This document shows, one piece after another, positions 46,825 to 54,905 of a stretch of 64,000 nt of DNA. Position 1 is the first letter of the stretch; each line of letters begins with the position of its first letter. Position numbers and translations under genes: made by a program. The stretch comes from Levilactobacillus wangkuiensis (lineage in GTDB: Bacteria > Bacillota > Bacilli > Lactobacillales > Lactobacillaceae). The stretch is from assembly GCF_016861605.1 (NCBI RefSeq), contig NZ_BOLM01000001.1, positions 1 to 64,000 of the forward strand, in the 5' to 3' direction. Under the pieces are notes generated by a model. The model ran no database searches and was not told the DNA's origin. It saw only the letters and a program-made list of their open reading frames with translations.

Positions 46825-47802
46825 ATGGCGGCAACGAAACAACTAATGGACTATGGGGTCGACGAAGCCGTTGACCTCTTCGTCCTCCTGAAGTCGGCGG
46901 ACGTCCGCACGGCCAAGAACGGGAAGCAATACATCGCGCTGGTCTTCGAGGACCAGTCGGGTGAAATCTCTGGGAAATACTGGGACGCCTCACCGGACGA
47001 CACGGAAAACTACGTGGCCGGCCGGGTCGTGCACCTACAGGGGAAGCGGGAGAATTACCAAACGCACCCGCAAATCAAGATTTTCCATTTGCGTTTGACA
47101 CACGCGGGCGAGCCAAGTGACCCCAACGCCTTCATTGAACAGGCGCCCATGTCACGCGCGGAGATGGAAGAGTACATCACCCAAACCATTTTTGAAATCA
47201 CGCAGCCAACCTGGAATCGGCTCGTTCGCAAGCTGATTGCGGAGTACGCGGATAAATTTTACACGTACCCGGCCGCCAAGAGTAACCACCACGCATTCCA
47301 AGGTGGCTTGGCATTCCATACGATTTCCATTTTGAAATTGGCACACGCGGTCGTGAAGCAGTATTCGGACCTGAACGCGCCGTTGCTATTCGCCGGAGCC
47401 ATCCTGCATGACCTGGGCAAGACGATTGAACTGTCCGGTCCCAAGTCGACGGTCTACACGCTGGCCGGCAACCTGGTCGGGCACATCGTGTTGATCGATG
47501 GGGAACTGGTCCGGGCCTGCGACACGCTGAAGCTTGATCCACAGGCCGAGGACGTGCTGCTACTCCGGCACATGATTCTCAGTCACCACGGGTTGCTGGA
47601 GTACGGCTCACCGGTACGGCCAGCCTTGCGCGAGGCGGACGTCTTACATCAATTGGACGAACTCGATGCCTCCATCATGATGCTCGACACGGTCGTGGCC
47701 CACACGGAACCCGGTGAATTCTCCGAACGGGTCTTCGCCATGGACGGCCGTCGGTTCTACCGACCATCCAGCACCACGCCGCAACCACCAACTGAAGACT
47801 AA
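46825..47802 (+). CDS. yhaM: 3'-5' exoribonuclease YhaM
   Basis: A 325-residue nuclease with an N-terminal OB-fold (KSADVRTAKNGKQYIALVFED...) and an HD domain (HHAFQGGLAFHTISI, ILHDLGK), the YhaM layout. It degrades short RNA and DNA oligonucleotides with metal. It starts 11 bases after yhaN behind AGGAGG, so the three genes form an operon that ends at the next terminator. Confidence 0.93.
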   Translation: MAATKQLMDYGVDEAVDLFVLLKSADVRTAKNGKQYIALVFEDQSGEISGKYWDASPDDTENYVAGRVVHLQGKRENYQTHPQIKIFHLRLTHAGEPSDPNAFIEQAPMSRAEMEEYITQTIFEITQPTWNRLVRKLIAEYADKFYTYPAAKSNHHAFQGGLAFHTISILKLAHAVVKQYSDLNAPLLFAGAILHDLGKTIELSGPKSTVYTLAGNLVGHIVLIDGELVRACDTLKLDPQAEDVLLLRHMILSHHGLLEYGSPVRPALREADVLHQLDELDASIMMLDTVVAHTEPGEFSERVFAMDGRRFYRPSSTTPQPPTED

Positions 47803-47812
47803 TGCCAAATAG

Positions 47813-47857
47813 GGCGTCGCCAATCTCTCACACGGGAGACTGGCGGCGTCCTTTTTA
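47813..47857 (+). terminator. Terminator of yhaO-yhaN-yhaM
   Basis: A GC-rich stem beginning GGGCGTCGCCA and ending TGGCGGCGTCC is followed by TTTTT. Confidence 0.85.
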
Positions 47858-47871
47858 AGCTGTTACGGCAA

Positions 47872-47908
47872 ACAAAAAGGGCGCCGACCAAATGATCGGT
47901 GCCCCAAA
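47872..47908 (-). terminator. Terminator of prsA
   Basis: On the minus strand GGGCACCGA and TCGGCGCCC pair around an 8 nt loop and run into TTTTTG. Confidence 0.85.
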
Positions 47909-47921
47909 CGGAAACGTTTAA

Positions 47922-48845
47922 TTATTTAGATGAAGCTGATGATGACGTCTTAGAACTTGAGCTAGTTGAGAGGTAGTCGGAAAGGATGTTCTTCAAGTCG
48001 TTATCCTTGATAGAAACGTTACCCTTCTTCAAGACCTTGGCAACCACGTTGTGCAGAACGGTGCTATCGTTCATGTCGTTGTCAATGATTTGCTTCTTCA
48101 ATTCAGCCTTGTGTTCGTTGATTGTGCCCTTACCAGGGTTCTTCAACATCAAGATGACGTGGTAACCGTATTGCGTCTTAACAGGCGTAGTGGTGTATTC
48201 GTCAGTTGATAACTTGAAGGCAGCCTTCTTAAAGGTTGCGTCCAGGGAAGTGTCGGTGCTATCGAAGGCACTCAACTTACCACCCTTGTTCTTAGTAGCC
48301 GTATCAGTGGAGTACTTCTTAGCTAACTTCGTGAATTCGCTAGTCAAGTTGCTCTTCTTGGTACCCTTCAAGTCACTGATAACCGTGTTGGCAGTTGACT
48401 TCTTAGATACTAAGATGTGGGCAACAGTGACCTTTGGTTGGTAACTCTTGAATTGCTTCTTGAGTTGCGCGTCACTAACCGTCACATTATCCTTAACGGC
48501 TTCCTTCAAAAGTAAGTTCGAACGGATTTCAGTCTTTAAGCTGGATTCCGTCATCCCACTTTGGGAAAGAACGCTCTTGAATGATGAACCGTATTGTGAT
48601 TTGTAGGTATTGAATTGCTTGGTAACTGCAGACTTGCTGACCTTGCTACCGTATTGCTTTTCCAAGACCTTGTTCAAAATCATTTGTTGCAAGACTTGCT
48701 TACCAGAAGAGGTACCCTTTAAACTGCTGTAGTACGCACTTTCGGTAATCTTACCACCGTTAGTGGTGGCAACGGTTTGGCTGCCGCAACCGGCCAGTGT
48801 TACAGTCAGTAACAAGCCAGCGAAGGCGATAAACCATTTCTTCAT
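47922..48845 (-). CDS. prsA: Foldase lipoprotein PrsA
   Basis: Extracytoplasmic, lipid-anchored peptidyl-prolyl isomerase that helps secreted proteins fold. The lipobox LAGC follows a [15 protein letters not shown] leader. A parvulin (PpiC) domain begins near VAHILVSKK. The C-terminus is Ser-rich. The 307 residues are counted from the ATG at 48845, but its GAGG site is only three bases away. An alternative ATG six codons upstream (48863) has no better site, so the start is uncertain. The position beside yhaM, the YhaH-like gene and hit matches other Firmicutes. Confidence 0.92.
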   Translation of the reverse strand: MKKWFIAFAGLLLTVTLAGCGSQTVATTNGGKITESAYYSSLKGTSSGKQVLQQMILNKVLEKQYGSKVSKSAVTKQFNTYKSQYGSSFKSVLSQSGMTESSLKTEIRSNLLLKEAVKDNVTVSDAQLKKQFKSYQPKVTVAHILVSKKSTANTVISDLKGTKKSNLTSEFTKLAKKYSTDTATKNKGGKLSAFDSTDTSLDATFKKAAFKLSTDEYTTTPVKTQYGYHVILMLKNPGKGTINEHKAELKKQIIDNDMNDSTVLHNVVAKVLKKGNVSIKDNDLKNILSDYLSTSSSSKTSSSASSK

Positions 48846-48957
48846 ATTCCTCAACACATCCATTCATCAAAATTGGTGCAAGCACCATACTCAAACATCA
48901 TAACACAAATAGTGGCAAACCGAAAAAGGTCGGCAAAGCTTTACAAAAAGTTCAAAA

Positions 48958-49278
48958 TTACTCGCCAGCGTGTTCATCCAAAATTTCTTGAATCGCTGAG
49001 ACCCGCGGGGCAATCTTAAACGCAAACTTATCGACGTCGGTCTGAATGTCATCCAAAACCGGCTGGGCAGCGGTCAGGGCTGCCGTTAATCCGGTTGCGC
49101 GTTGTGCCACGCGGTCCTTGGCTTGACGAATATCATCAATTTGTGCGGCCGTGTGCTGGGCTTGTTGTTTGACATTCTTGCCCCAGGTGAGGGGGGCTTG
49201 CTTCGTGAGGGTTAGGTAGGCTGCCAAACCAACGCCGACAGCGAGGGTGGTGCCCGTTAGAAAACGACCAAGTCCCAT
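48958..49278 (-). CDS. YhaH/YtxH-like membrane-anchored protein
   Basis: A 106-residue protein with one N-terminal hydrophobic segment (about 5-24) and a helical polar tail rich in Ala, Gln and Asp. Length, layout and position between hit and prsA match YhaH of Bacillus, a YtxH-domain protein of unknown role. It begins two bases after hit ends, so the two are cotranscribed. Confidence 0.75.
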   Translation of the reverse strand: MGLGRFLTGTTLAVGVGLAAYLTLTKQAPLTWGKNVKQQAQHTAAQIDDIRQAKDRVAQRATGLTAALTAAQPVLDDIQTDVDKFAFKIAPRVSAIQEILDEHAGE

Positions 49279-49280
49279 AA

Positions 49281-49739
49281 TTAACCCTCCAATTGTGCTT
49301 TGATTTTTTCTTGGATCGCAGCGTAGTCGGCGGGGGTGTAATTGCCGGAGTTGTCTTTGAAAATCATCTTGAAGTCATCCTGATCGGTGTAGCGAGGAAC
49401 CAGATGAATGTGGGAGTGGAAAACGGATTGGTAAGCCACTTTCCCATTATTGTTTAAAATGTTCATCCCGGTGATGGCAGGGTCGGAAGCCTTAACGGCG
49501 CGCGCAATCTTAGGAATCCGGGAGAAGACGGCGGCAGCGAGGTCGGCGTCGTAAGCAAAGATATCTTGAACGTGGGTCTTCGGAATCACCAACGTATGGC
49601 CGGGCGTCCCTTGCGAGATATCCAGAAATGCCTTCACGATGTTGTCTTCGTAAACCGTGTAGCTGGGGATGTCCCCGGTTAAGATTTTACAAAAGATACA
49701 GTCGTCAGCGTAGTGTGGTTCTAGGGTCATTTGATCCAT
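49281..49739 (-). CDS. hit: HIT family nucleotide hydrolase
   Basis: A 152-residue protein with CIFCKILTGDIPS at the N-terminus (zinc-type cysteines) and the histidine triad HSHIHLVPR. Family members hydrolyse nucleoside phosphoramidates or dinucleoside polyphosphates. The start at 49739 follows AAGGAG; the frame continues upstream without a ribosome site. It is divergent from ecsA across a kilobase of structured repeats. Confidence 0.92.
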   Translation of the reverse strand: MDQMTLEPHYADDCIFCKILTGDIPSYTVYEDNIVKAFLDISQGTPGHTLVIPKTHVQDIFAYDADLAAAVFSRIPKIARAVKASDPAITGMNILNNNGKVAYQSVFHSHIHLVPRYTDQDDFKMIFKDNSGNYTPADYAAIQEKIKAQLEG

Positions 49740-49821
49740 GAAAACTCCTTCTTTCACTTCGATTTCCCTCATTATACACCATTGCTCCGGGGACCCCAAC
49801 CAACGATACAAGCGTGGACCC

Positions 49822-49957
49822 GGTCCGGACAGGCCAACTCCACCTGCGTCAGTTCAGACCCGCCCCCCTATGGGGACCGACCGAAGCCAAGAATCGGTCT
49901 TCGGTCTTGCTTTTGAGCCTGAGGATCGGTCTCAAAAGACATCCCGTGCTGTAAGCC
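49822..49957 (+). repeat. Truncated structured element, fragment E0
   Basis: A 136-base tandem duplicate of the 5' part of copy E: the left terminal repeat (49822-49838), the left closing-stem arm (49855-49872) and the TTTTGAG/CTCAAAA hairpin. It stops before the second hairpin, so it has no partner arm of its own. The right arm of copy E could pair with either. Confidence 0.85.
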
Positions 49958-50173
49958 GCTCCGGACAGGTCAACTCCACCTGCGTCAGTTCAGACCCGCC
50001 CCCCTGTGGGGACCGACCGAAGCCAAAGAGCGGTCTTCGGTCTTGCTTTTGAGCCTGAGGTCCGGTCTCAAAAGGCATCCCGTGCTGTAAGCCTGAGAAA
50101 ATGCTCAGACTAACACCACCGACACAGGGGGGACGGGTCTGACTGCCTCCGGCTCCGTTGACCTGTCCGGAGC
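49958..50173 (+). repeat. Structured intergenic element, copy E
   Basis: Bounded by a perfect 17 bp inverted repeat, GCTCCGGACAGGTCAAC (49958-49974) and its complement (50157-50173). The closing stem pairs CAGACCCGCCCCCCTGTG (49991-50008) with 50123-50141, all 18 positions with one bulged A. Its outer half is unlike that of any other copy. Both internal hairpins are present. The 308 bases before copy H show no ORF and nothing I can name. Confidence 0.88.
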
Positions 50174-50481
50174 TGACACTGGTGTCGTTTGGGGTATCTG
50201 AGAGTGGTGTATATATGGTCGAGATGTGCTATGACCGCTGAGTGACAGAGCGTTAGTGATTACTTTTGCAACGAAGCGGGACAGTTCGCCAGATGAAATC
50301 GGTTCGTCGGTGTCTAGTTTTTTGGTCTACTTTAGTAGAGAAGCAGTAGGATCAAACGGCTGCTCCCACCTCAAGTAGGACAACGTAAAGTGGTGAAGAC
50401 AATTATCGTTAATTAAGGTAGAGGTGCATATCAAACAGAAACTGACCGATTATCCCATCCGTGGCCGGGGTTTACGCCCAC

Positions 50482-50823
50482 CTTGTTGGCGGGGTGGGAC
50501 CTAGCCCTTGACCTTGACCCTAAGCTCCAAGCCAAAAGAAAGGGCAACGCACAATCAGAGCCGGAGGAAGCCAGGTACGGAGACGGCTGTGTCGGTGGTG
50601 TTGGCTGAGGGTCTTTCTCAGCCTACAGCACGGGACGACTTTGGAAACTCGCGACCCTAAGCGAGGTTTCAAAGCGAGGTGCAGGACCGCTCCTCAGGCC
50701 GGAACCGTTCCCCACAGCAGGCGTAGTACCTGGAAGCCGCAGGCGGCCAATGTCAGGTGTCCTTAATCTTTTGACTTTAAGGGCTAAAGGGCTAAGGGTC
50801 TTAGGGCCCCACCCGCCAACAAG
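50482..50823 (-). repeat. Structured intergenic element, copy H (inverted)
   Basis: Minus-strand copy facing E. The terminal arms 50482-50498 and 50807-50823 pair over CTTGTTGGCGGG and beyond. The closing stem pairs 50713-50733 with 50571-50591; the outer 8 bp CCAGGTAC/GTACCTGG and the inner GCTGTG/CACAGC are perfect, with mismatches between. The middle hairpin is the long GAAAC/GTTTC variant as in copies C and F. It ends 29 bases before the -10 of ecsA. Confidence 0.85.
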
Positions 50824-50851
50824 ATAAAAGCAACCCTAAGGCCACGTATGG

Positions 50852-50857
50852 TATAAT
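50852..50857 (+). promoter_or_regulatory. ecsA promoter -10
   Basis: TATAAT with an extended TGG, 37 bases before the start codon, placed just outside repeat copy H. No good -35 is visible, so the edge of the element replaces whatever lay there. Confidence 0.6.
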
Positions 50858-50893
50858 AGGGCGGTTAATTCAAAGGAAATGAAGGGATGCATA

Positions 50894-51628
50894 ATGGCAC
50901 TAGAAGTCAGCCATGTCGTGGGTGGTTACTCACAAATTCCCGTCTTAAAAGATATCAGTTTTGACGTTAAAGACGGTGAATTAGTTGGGCTCATTGGATT
51001 GAACGGGGCCGGGAAGTCGACCACGATTAATCACGTGATTGGCCTACTGACCCCCCACAAAGGGAAAATCAGTCTGAACGGTGTGACTATCGATCAGGAT
51101 AGCCAAGCCTACAAACAACAGATTGCTTATATTCCCGAAACGCCGGTGCTCTATCAGGAGCTCACGTTGCGAGAACATTTGGAAATGACCATGATGGCCT
51201 ATGATCTGGACCAGGAGAAGGCCTGGGTCACGGCCCATGAATTGTTAAAGACGTTCCGTTTAGACAACAAGCTTGACTGGTTCCCCGCCAACTTTTCCAA
51301 GGGGATGAAGCAAAAGGTCATGATCGTCTGTGCCTTTTTGACCCAAGCCAAGCTGTTTATCATTGACGAACCCTTCCTGGGCCTGGATCCACTGGCCGTC
51401 AATGACCTCTTAAACTTAATCGAAGCCCGTAAGAAGACCGGGGCCAGCATCCTGATGTCGACCCACGTGTTGGACACGGCCCAACGGTACTGTGACCGCT
51501 TCGTGCTCTTGCACGATGGCCAGGTCAAGACCGAAGGCACCCTCAGTGAATTGCAAGCCGCTCTTCCGGAAGCGGGGGAATCGCTGAATGATATTTACCT
51601 GTCGATGACCAAGGTCGACCGCGCATGA
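50894..51628 (+). CDS. ecsA: ABC transporter ATPase EcsA
   Basis: A 244-residue ATPase with Walker A GLNGAGKST, a signature-like FSKGMKQK and Walker B LFIIDEPFLGLD. With EcsB it forms the Ecs exporter-like complex, linked in Firmicutes to protein secretion and intramembrane proteolysis. I start at ATG 50894, seven bases after AAGGGA, and not 50879. The stop overlaps ecsB (ATGA). Confidence 0.92.
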   Translation: MALEVSHVVGGYSQIPVLKDISFDVKDGELVGLIGLNGAGKSTTINHVIGLLTPHKGKISLNGVTIDQDSQAYKQQIAYIPETPVLYQELTLREHLEMTMMAYDLDQEKAWVTAHELLKTFRLDNKLDWFPANFSKGMKQKVMIVCAFLTQAKLFIIDEPFLGLDPLAVNDLLNLIEARKKTGASILMSTHVLDTAQRYCDRFVLLHDGQVKTEGTLSELQAALPEAGESLNDIYLSMTKVDRA

Positions 51629-52851
51629 AAGATTTATTCAAGAACCGGCTACAGCGCCATCTCCGGGAAATGGCCAAGTATTTGCGGCTGGTGTTCAATG
51701 ATTTCTTCGTCTTTGCGTTATTATTCTTCATGGGTGGCCTGGGATTGGGCTACTCCAACATTTTAAAATCGTTAAAGCCGGGCCTGTGGTGGGCGCCACT
51801 GGTTGCCTTACTGGTGCTGGTCATCGTGGCTCAGATTGGTCGGTTCGCAACCTTGATTGAGGATGCCGACCGCGTCTTTCTCCTGCCAAAGGAGCGGGCG
51901 ATGCACGATTACTTCGTGGCCGCGCGGCGCTACAGCCAGTTTCTGGCGCAGTGTACGCAGGTCATCACGCTGTTCATTCTGGCACCATTTTTGAGCGTGG
52001 CCCTGCACTGGACCGTGGCTAAGATTCTGATCCTGGCGGTGGCTCAAATCGTCTTGAAGGATAGCCTCCTTCGGTTGGACCTGGCCAGTGCCTACCAGGT
52101 GACCGGGCAACGCCGGATGAACCAGTGGGGATTCAAGTGGCTCCTGGCCATCGTCGTGATTGCCAGCGGCCTGTGGGTCACGCCTTACGTGGCCTTGGCG
52201 CTGGCGCTCGTCGCTGATGGGGCAGTTGCCGTTTGGTTCCAACAACACTGGCAAAAGCAACAGATTCGTTGGCGCGAGCAGATCAAGCTCGAAGACAACC
52301 GGATGCTGGGCATTTACCGCTTCTTCAATCTCTTTACGGAGGTGCCCATGGTTTCGGGCACCATCAAGCGGCGGCGTTACCTGGACTGGCTGTTTACCGG
52401 GATCAAACCCAAGCATAGTCAAACGTACCTGTATCTGTTTAGCCGCGGGATGGTCCGGGGCACCGATTTCAGTGGGTTGGTCGTTCGCCTGACGGTTATC
52501 GGCATGCTCCTGCTGTACTTCGTGCGCGGGCAGTGGTTGCCCGTCTTCCTGGCGGCTCTGTTCATCTACCTGATTGGCTTCCAGCTTCTGCCATTCTTCC
52601 AGCAATACGACGACGTGGTCTTCACGCACGTCTATCCCATCCTGCCAGAGTTTCGGCTCAAGAGTTTCGTCAAATTGGTCACGCTGATTCTCAGCACGGC
52701 GGCGCTCCTATTGTGGGTGGTTGTCGTGATTGCCAATCGGGAGTTAGAAACGGCGGGGATCACCCTGCTGGTCGAGGCCGTCGAAGTTTGGTATCTTGCT
52801 AGAATCTACACGCCGCAACGGTTAGCGCGCGCCGATAAAAATAAGGCTTGA
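51625..52851 (+). CDS. ecsB: ABC transporter permease EcsB
   Basis: A 408-residue polytopic membrane protein with hydrophobic segments around residues 28-48, 54-75, 105-140, 170-200, 285-330 and 345-390. It is the membrane partner of EcsA, with the start codon inside the ecsA stop. EcsC is not present next to it. Confidence 0.88.
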   Translation: MKDLFKNRLQRHLREMAKYLRLVFNDFFVFALLFFMGGLGLGYSNILKSLKPGLWWAPLVALLVLVIVAQIGRFATLIEDADRVFLLPKERAMHDYFVAARRYSQFLAQCTQVITLFILAPFLSVALHWTVAKILILAVAQIVLKDSLLRLDLASAYQVTGQRRMNQWGFKWLLAIVVIASGLWVTPYVALALALVADGAVAVWFQQHWQKQQIRWREQIKLEDNRMLGIYRFFNLFTEVPMVSGTIKRRRYLDWLFTGIKPKHSQTYLYLFSRGMVRGTDFSGLVVRLTVIGMLLLYFVRGQWLPVFLAALFIYLIGFQLLPFFQQYDDVVFTHVYPILPEFRLKSFVKLVTLILSTAALLLWVVVVIANRELETAGITLLVEAVEVWYLARIYTPQRLARADKNKA

Positions 52852-52912
52852 CGTGGCCGCCATTTCCCCATAGAATTAATAATAGCTGACAAATCGAGGA
52901 GGGGTGGCACGC

Positions 52913-53704
52913 ATGGCACTAGATATTAGTGACGGCTGGAGTCTGTATCCGCTGGGCGGTAATACGGGCACGGCGTACATGGGAACCAAGGCGTCACAAA
53001 AGGTGTTCTTAAAACAAAACGCGTCACCGTTTCTAGCGGCTCTCTCCATGGAGGGCATTACGCCGCGGCTCGTCTGGACCAAACGTTTGGCCACCGGCGA
53101 CGTCATGACGGCCCAGGAATGGTTAAACGGCCGAACGTTACGGCGCAGTGAAATGCGTGAAGAGCGGGTCGCCCGCTTGCTTCACCGGGTCCATCATTCC
53201 CATCTGCTTCATGATATGTTATTAAAAGTCGGCGGACGATTTACCACGCCCGCCCAGTTGTTAACTCGCTTACAGCCAGCCTTAGCCGCTGACCTGCGCC
53301 AACATCCGCTGATCCAATCAGCCTTTGCGACCTTGCAAAACGAGCAACCGCAACTGCCCAAGACGCATTATGAAGTTTGTCATGGTGATTTGAATCATAA
53401 GAACTGGTTGTTATCCGACCGCCAACGGCTTTACCTGGTGGATTGGGACGCAGCCACGTTCGCTGACCCCGCCTTCGACCTGGGCGCACTGCTCTGTGAG
53501 TACGTGCCCCTGGAAGAGTGGCAACGCTGGTTACAGGATTACGGCGAGACGACAACGCCGGACCTGACCGCACGGGTCAACTGGTATGCGCGGGTGCACT
53601 GCTTGAGCGTTATCGCGGAGAGCTTCCACCAGCAGCGTTTTCAAATCATGAATCAACATTTAATTTTACTCGAAAAGCTGACGTGTGAGTCAGTAACTGA
53701 TTAA
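52913..53704 (+). CDS. Choline/aminoglycoside kinase-like protein (YtmP-type)
   Basis: A 263-residue protein of the protein-kinase-like APH fold. The catalytic loop is CHGDLNHKNWLL and the metal motif LVDWDAATFADPAFDLG. Its place before trmB matches ytmP-ytmQ in Bacillus. The substrate is unknown; thiamine, choline or a sugar are possibilities. I use ATG 52913, nine bases after GAGGAGGGG, and not the GTG at 52904. Confidence 0.82.
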   Translation: MALDISDGWSLYPLGGNTGTAYMGTKASQKVFLKQNASPFLAALSMEGITPRLVWTKRLATGDVMTAQEWLNGRTLRRSEMREERVARLLHRVHHSHLLHDMLLKVGGRFTTPAQLLTRLQPALAADLRQHPLIQSAFATLQNEQPQLPKTHYEVCHGDLNHKNWLLSDRQRLYLVDWDAATFADPAFDLGALLCEYVPLEEWQRWLQDYGETTTPDLTARVNWYARVHCLSVIAESFHQQRFQIMNQHLILLEKLTCESVTD

Positions 53705-53711
53705 ATAACGT

Positions 53712-53744
53712 CGGCGGGAGCGGGGACAAACCTCGCGCCCGCCG
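53712..53744 (+). promoter_or_regulatory. GC-rich hairpin before trmB
   Basis: CGGCGGGAGCG and CGCGCCCGCCG pair over 11 positions with one mismatch and an 11 nt loop. There is no T tract, and it ends ten bases before the trmB ribosome site. It may be a processing or attenuating structure. Confidence 0.5.
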
Positions 53745-53769
53745 TTGTGCTAACAAGGAGGATTTTATA

Positions 53770-54417
53770 GTGCGTGTACGTAATAAACCGTGGGCCAAGG
53801 ACTATGTGGCCGAACACACCGAACGATTGGTGAGCGAACCAGAACCCTTGAAGGGCAACTGGCAGAGTCGCTTCCCCAAGAACCAACCCTTATTTGTTGA
53901 AATTGGGACCGGGAAGGGGCAGTTCATCGTTGAAATGGCCAAGGCCCATCCCGACCACAACTTTATTGGCATCGAAATTCAATTTTCTGTGATTGCGGCC
54001 GCTCTGAAAAAGGTCGTGGCCAGTGAATTGACGAACATCCAATTGGTACACACGGATGGTGAAGCCATCAACACCTTCTTCGCCGCTGGGGAAGTTGCGG
54101 GGCTGTACCTGAACTTCTCTGACCCATGGCCTAAGACGCGTCATGAGAAGCGTCGGTTAACATCACCGGTCTTCTTGGCCCATTACGCCGACGTCCTTCA
54201 GCCAGAAGGGTCCGTTCAGTTCAAGACCGATAACCGCGGCTTATTTGAATATTCCTTAGGGAGCTTGAATAACTTCGGCATGGTCTTCGACGGCGTCTGG
54301 CTCGATTTGCATGCCGCGACTGATGACGTGGAAGATATTCAGACGGAGTACGAGCAAAAGTTTTCGGCTAAGGGGCCTATTTACCAAGTCATCGCCCATT
54401 TTCCAGCTAAGGACTAA
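53770..54417 (+). CDS. trmB: tRNA (guanine-N7-)-methyltransferase
   Basis: A 215-residue SAM-dependent enzyme that makes m7G46 in tRNA. VEIGTGKGQFIVEMA is the SAM motif, and FSDPWPKTRHEKRRL is the family signature. It starts at GTG 53770 behind AAGGAGGA. Confidence 0.94.
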   Translation: MRVRNKPWAKDYVAEHTERLVSEPEPLKGNWQSRFPKNQPLFVEIGTGKGQFIVEMAKAHPDHNFIGIEIQFSVIAAALKKVVASELTNIQLVHTDGEAINTFFAAGEVAGLYLNFSDPWPKTRHEKRRLTSPVFLAHYADVLQPEGSVQFKTDNRGLFEYSLGSLNNFGMVFDGVWLDLHAATDDVEDIQTEYEQKFSAKGPIYQVIAHFPAKD

Positions 54418-54428
54418 TCGTTAAGAAT

Positions 54429-54728
54429 AGTGAAATATACATTGGTTTTGCTGTTCCCGCCGGTGGGCTCAAGGTGGCCTGCTATGGGGTCCGACTCCAG
54501 CCTGAGCTAGTCATGCGTTCCCGGCGGCGGGTTCAACCTGCTCTGTTGTGGGGAGCGGTCCCAGCCTGAGAGGCGGTCTGGGGCCTCGCCTTGAAACCTC
54601 GCTGTGAATCGCGAGTTTCCAAGGTCGTCCCGTGATCTAAGCTGAGAAAAACACTCAGCTAACATCACTGACACAGCTGACCAGGTTGACCCGCCTCTGG
54701 TCGCTTAGACTGGTTAGGTGCGTTTTCA
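54429..54728 (+). repeat. Structured intergenic element, copy F with 5' fragment F0
   Basis: The core pairs TCAACCTGCTCTGTTGTG (54533-54550) with CACAGCTGACCAGGTTGA (54672-54689), 16 of 18 positions. The middle hairpin is the long GAAACCTCGC/GCGAGTTTC type, and the last is TAAGCTGAG/CTCAGCTAA. About 55 bases of a second 5' half (F0, 54450-54506) precede it. The ends show only AGTGAAA (54429) and TTTCACT (54722-54728) as a possible outer repeat. Confidence 0.82.
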
Positions 54729-54811
54729 CTGTCTGCACGTCAGCGTGTCGATGTTTCGTTTTGCTGAATGATAGGTCATTACATCAACGTCTATTTAAAA
54801 TAAAAATCTCC

Positions 54812-54847
54812 AATCCGAATCCCATTCCAAGGATTCGGATTTTTTTA
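54812..54847 (+). terminator. Terminator upstream of coiA
   Basis: AATCCGAATCC and GGATTCGGATT pair perfectly around 8 nt and run into TTTTTT. It ends either trmB or a transcript of repeat copy F. Confidence 0.88.
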
Positions 54848-54905
54848 ATTTCCCACGAACATTTGGCGGTCCTTTACGGAGTTAACCTGTGAGGAGGGAT
54901 GTTTG

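Noticed and set aside
49731-50052. Open frames crossing repeats E0 and E
   Set aside because: They lack a ribosome site and are explained by GC-rich repeat sequence with few stops; the same region folds into the paired arms.
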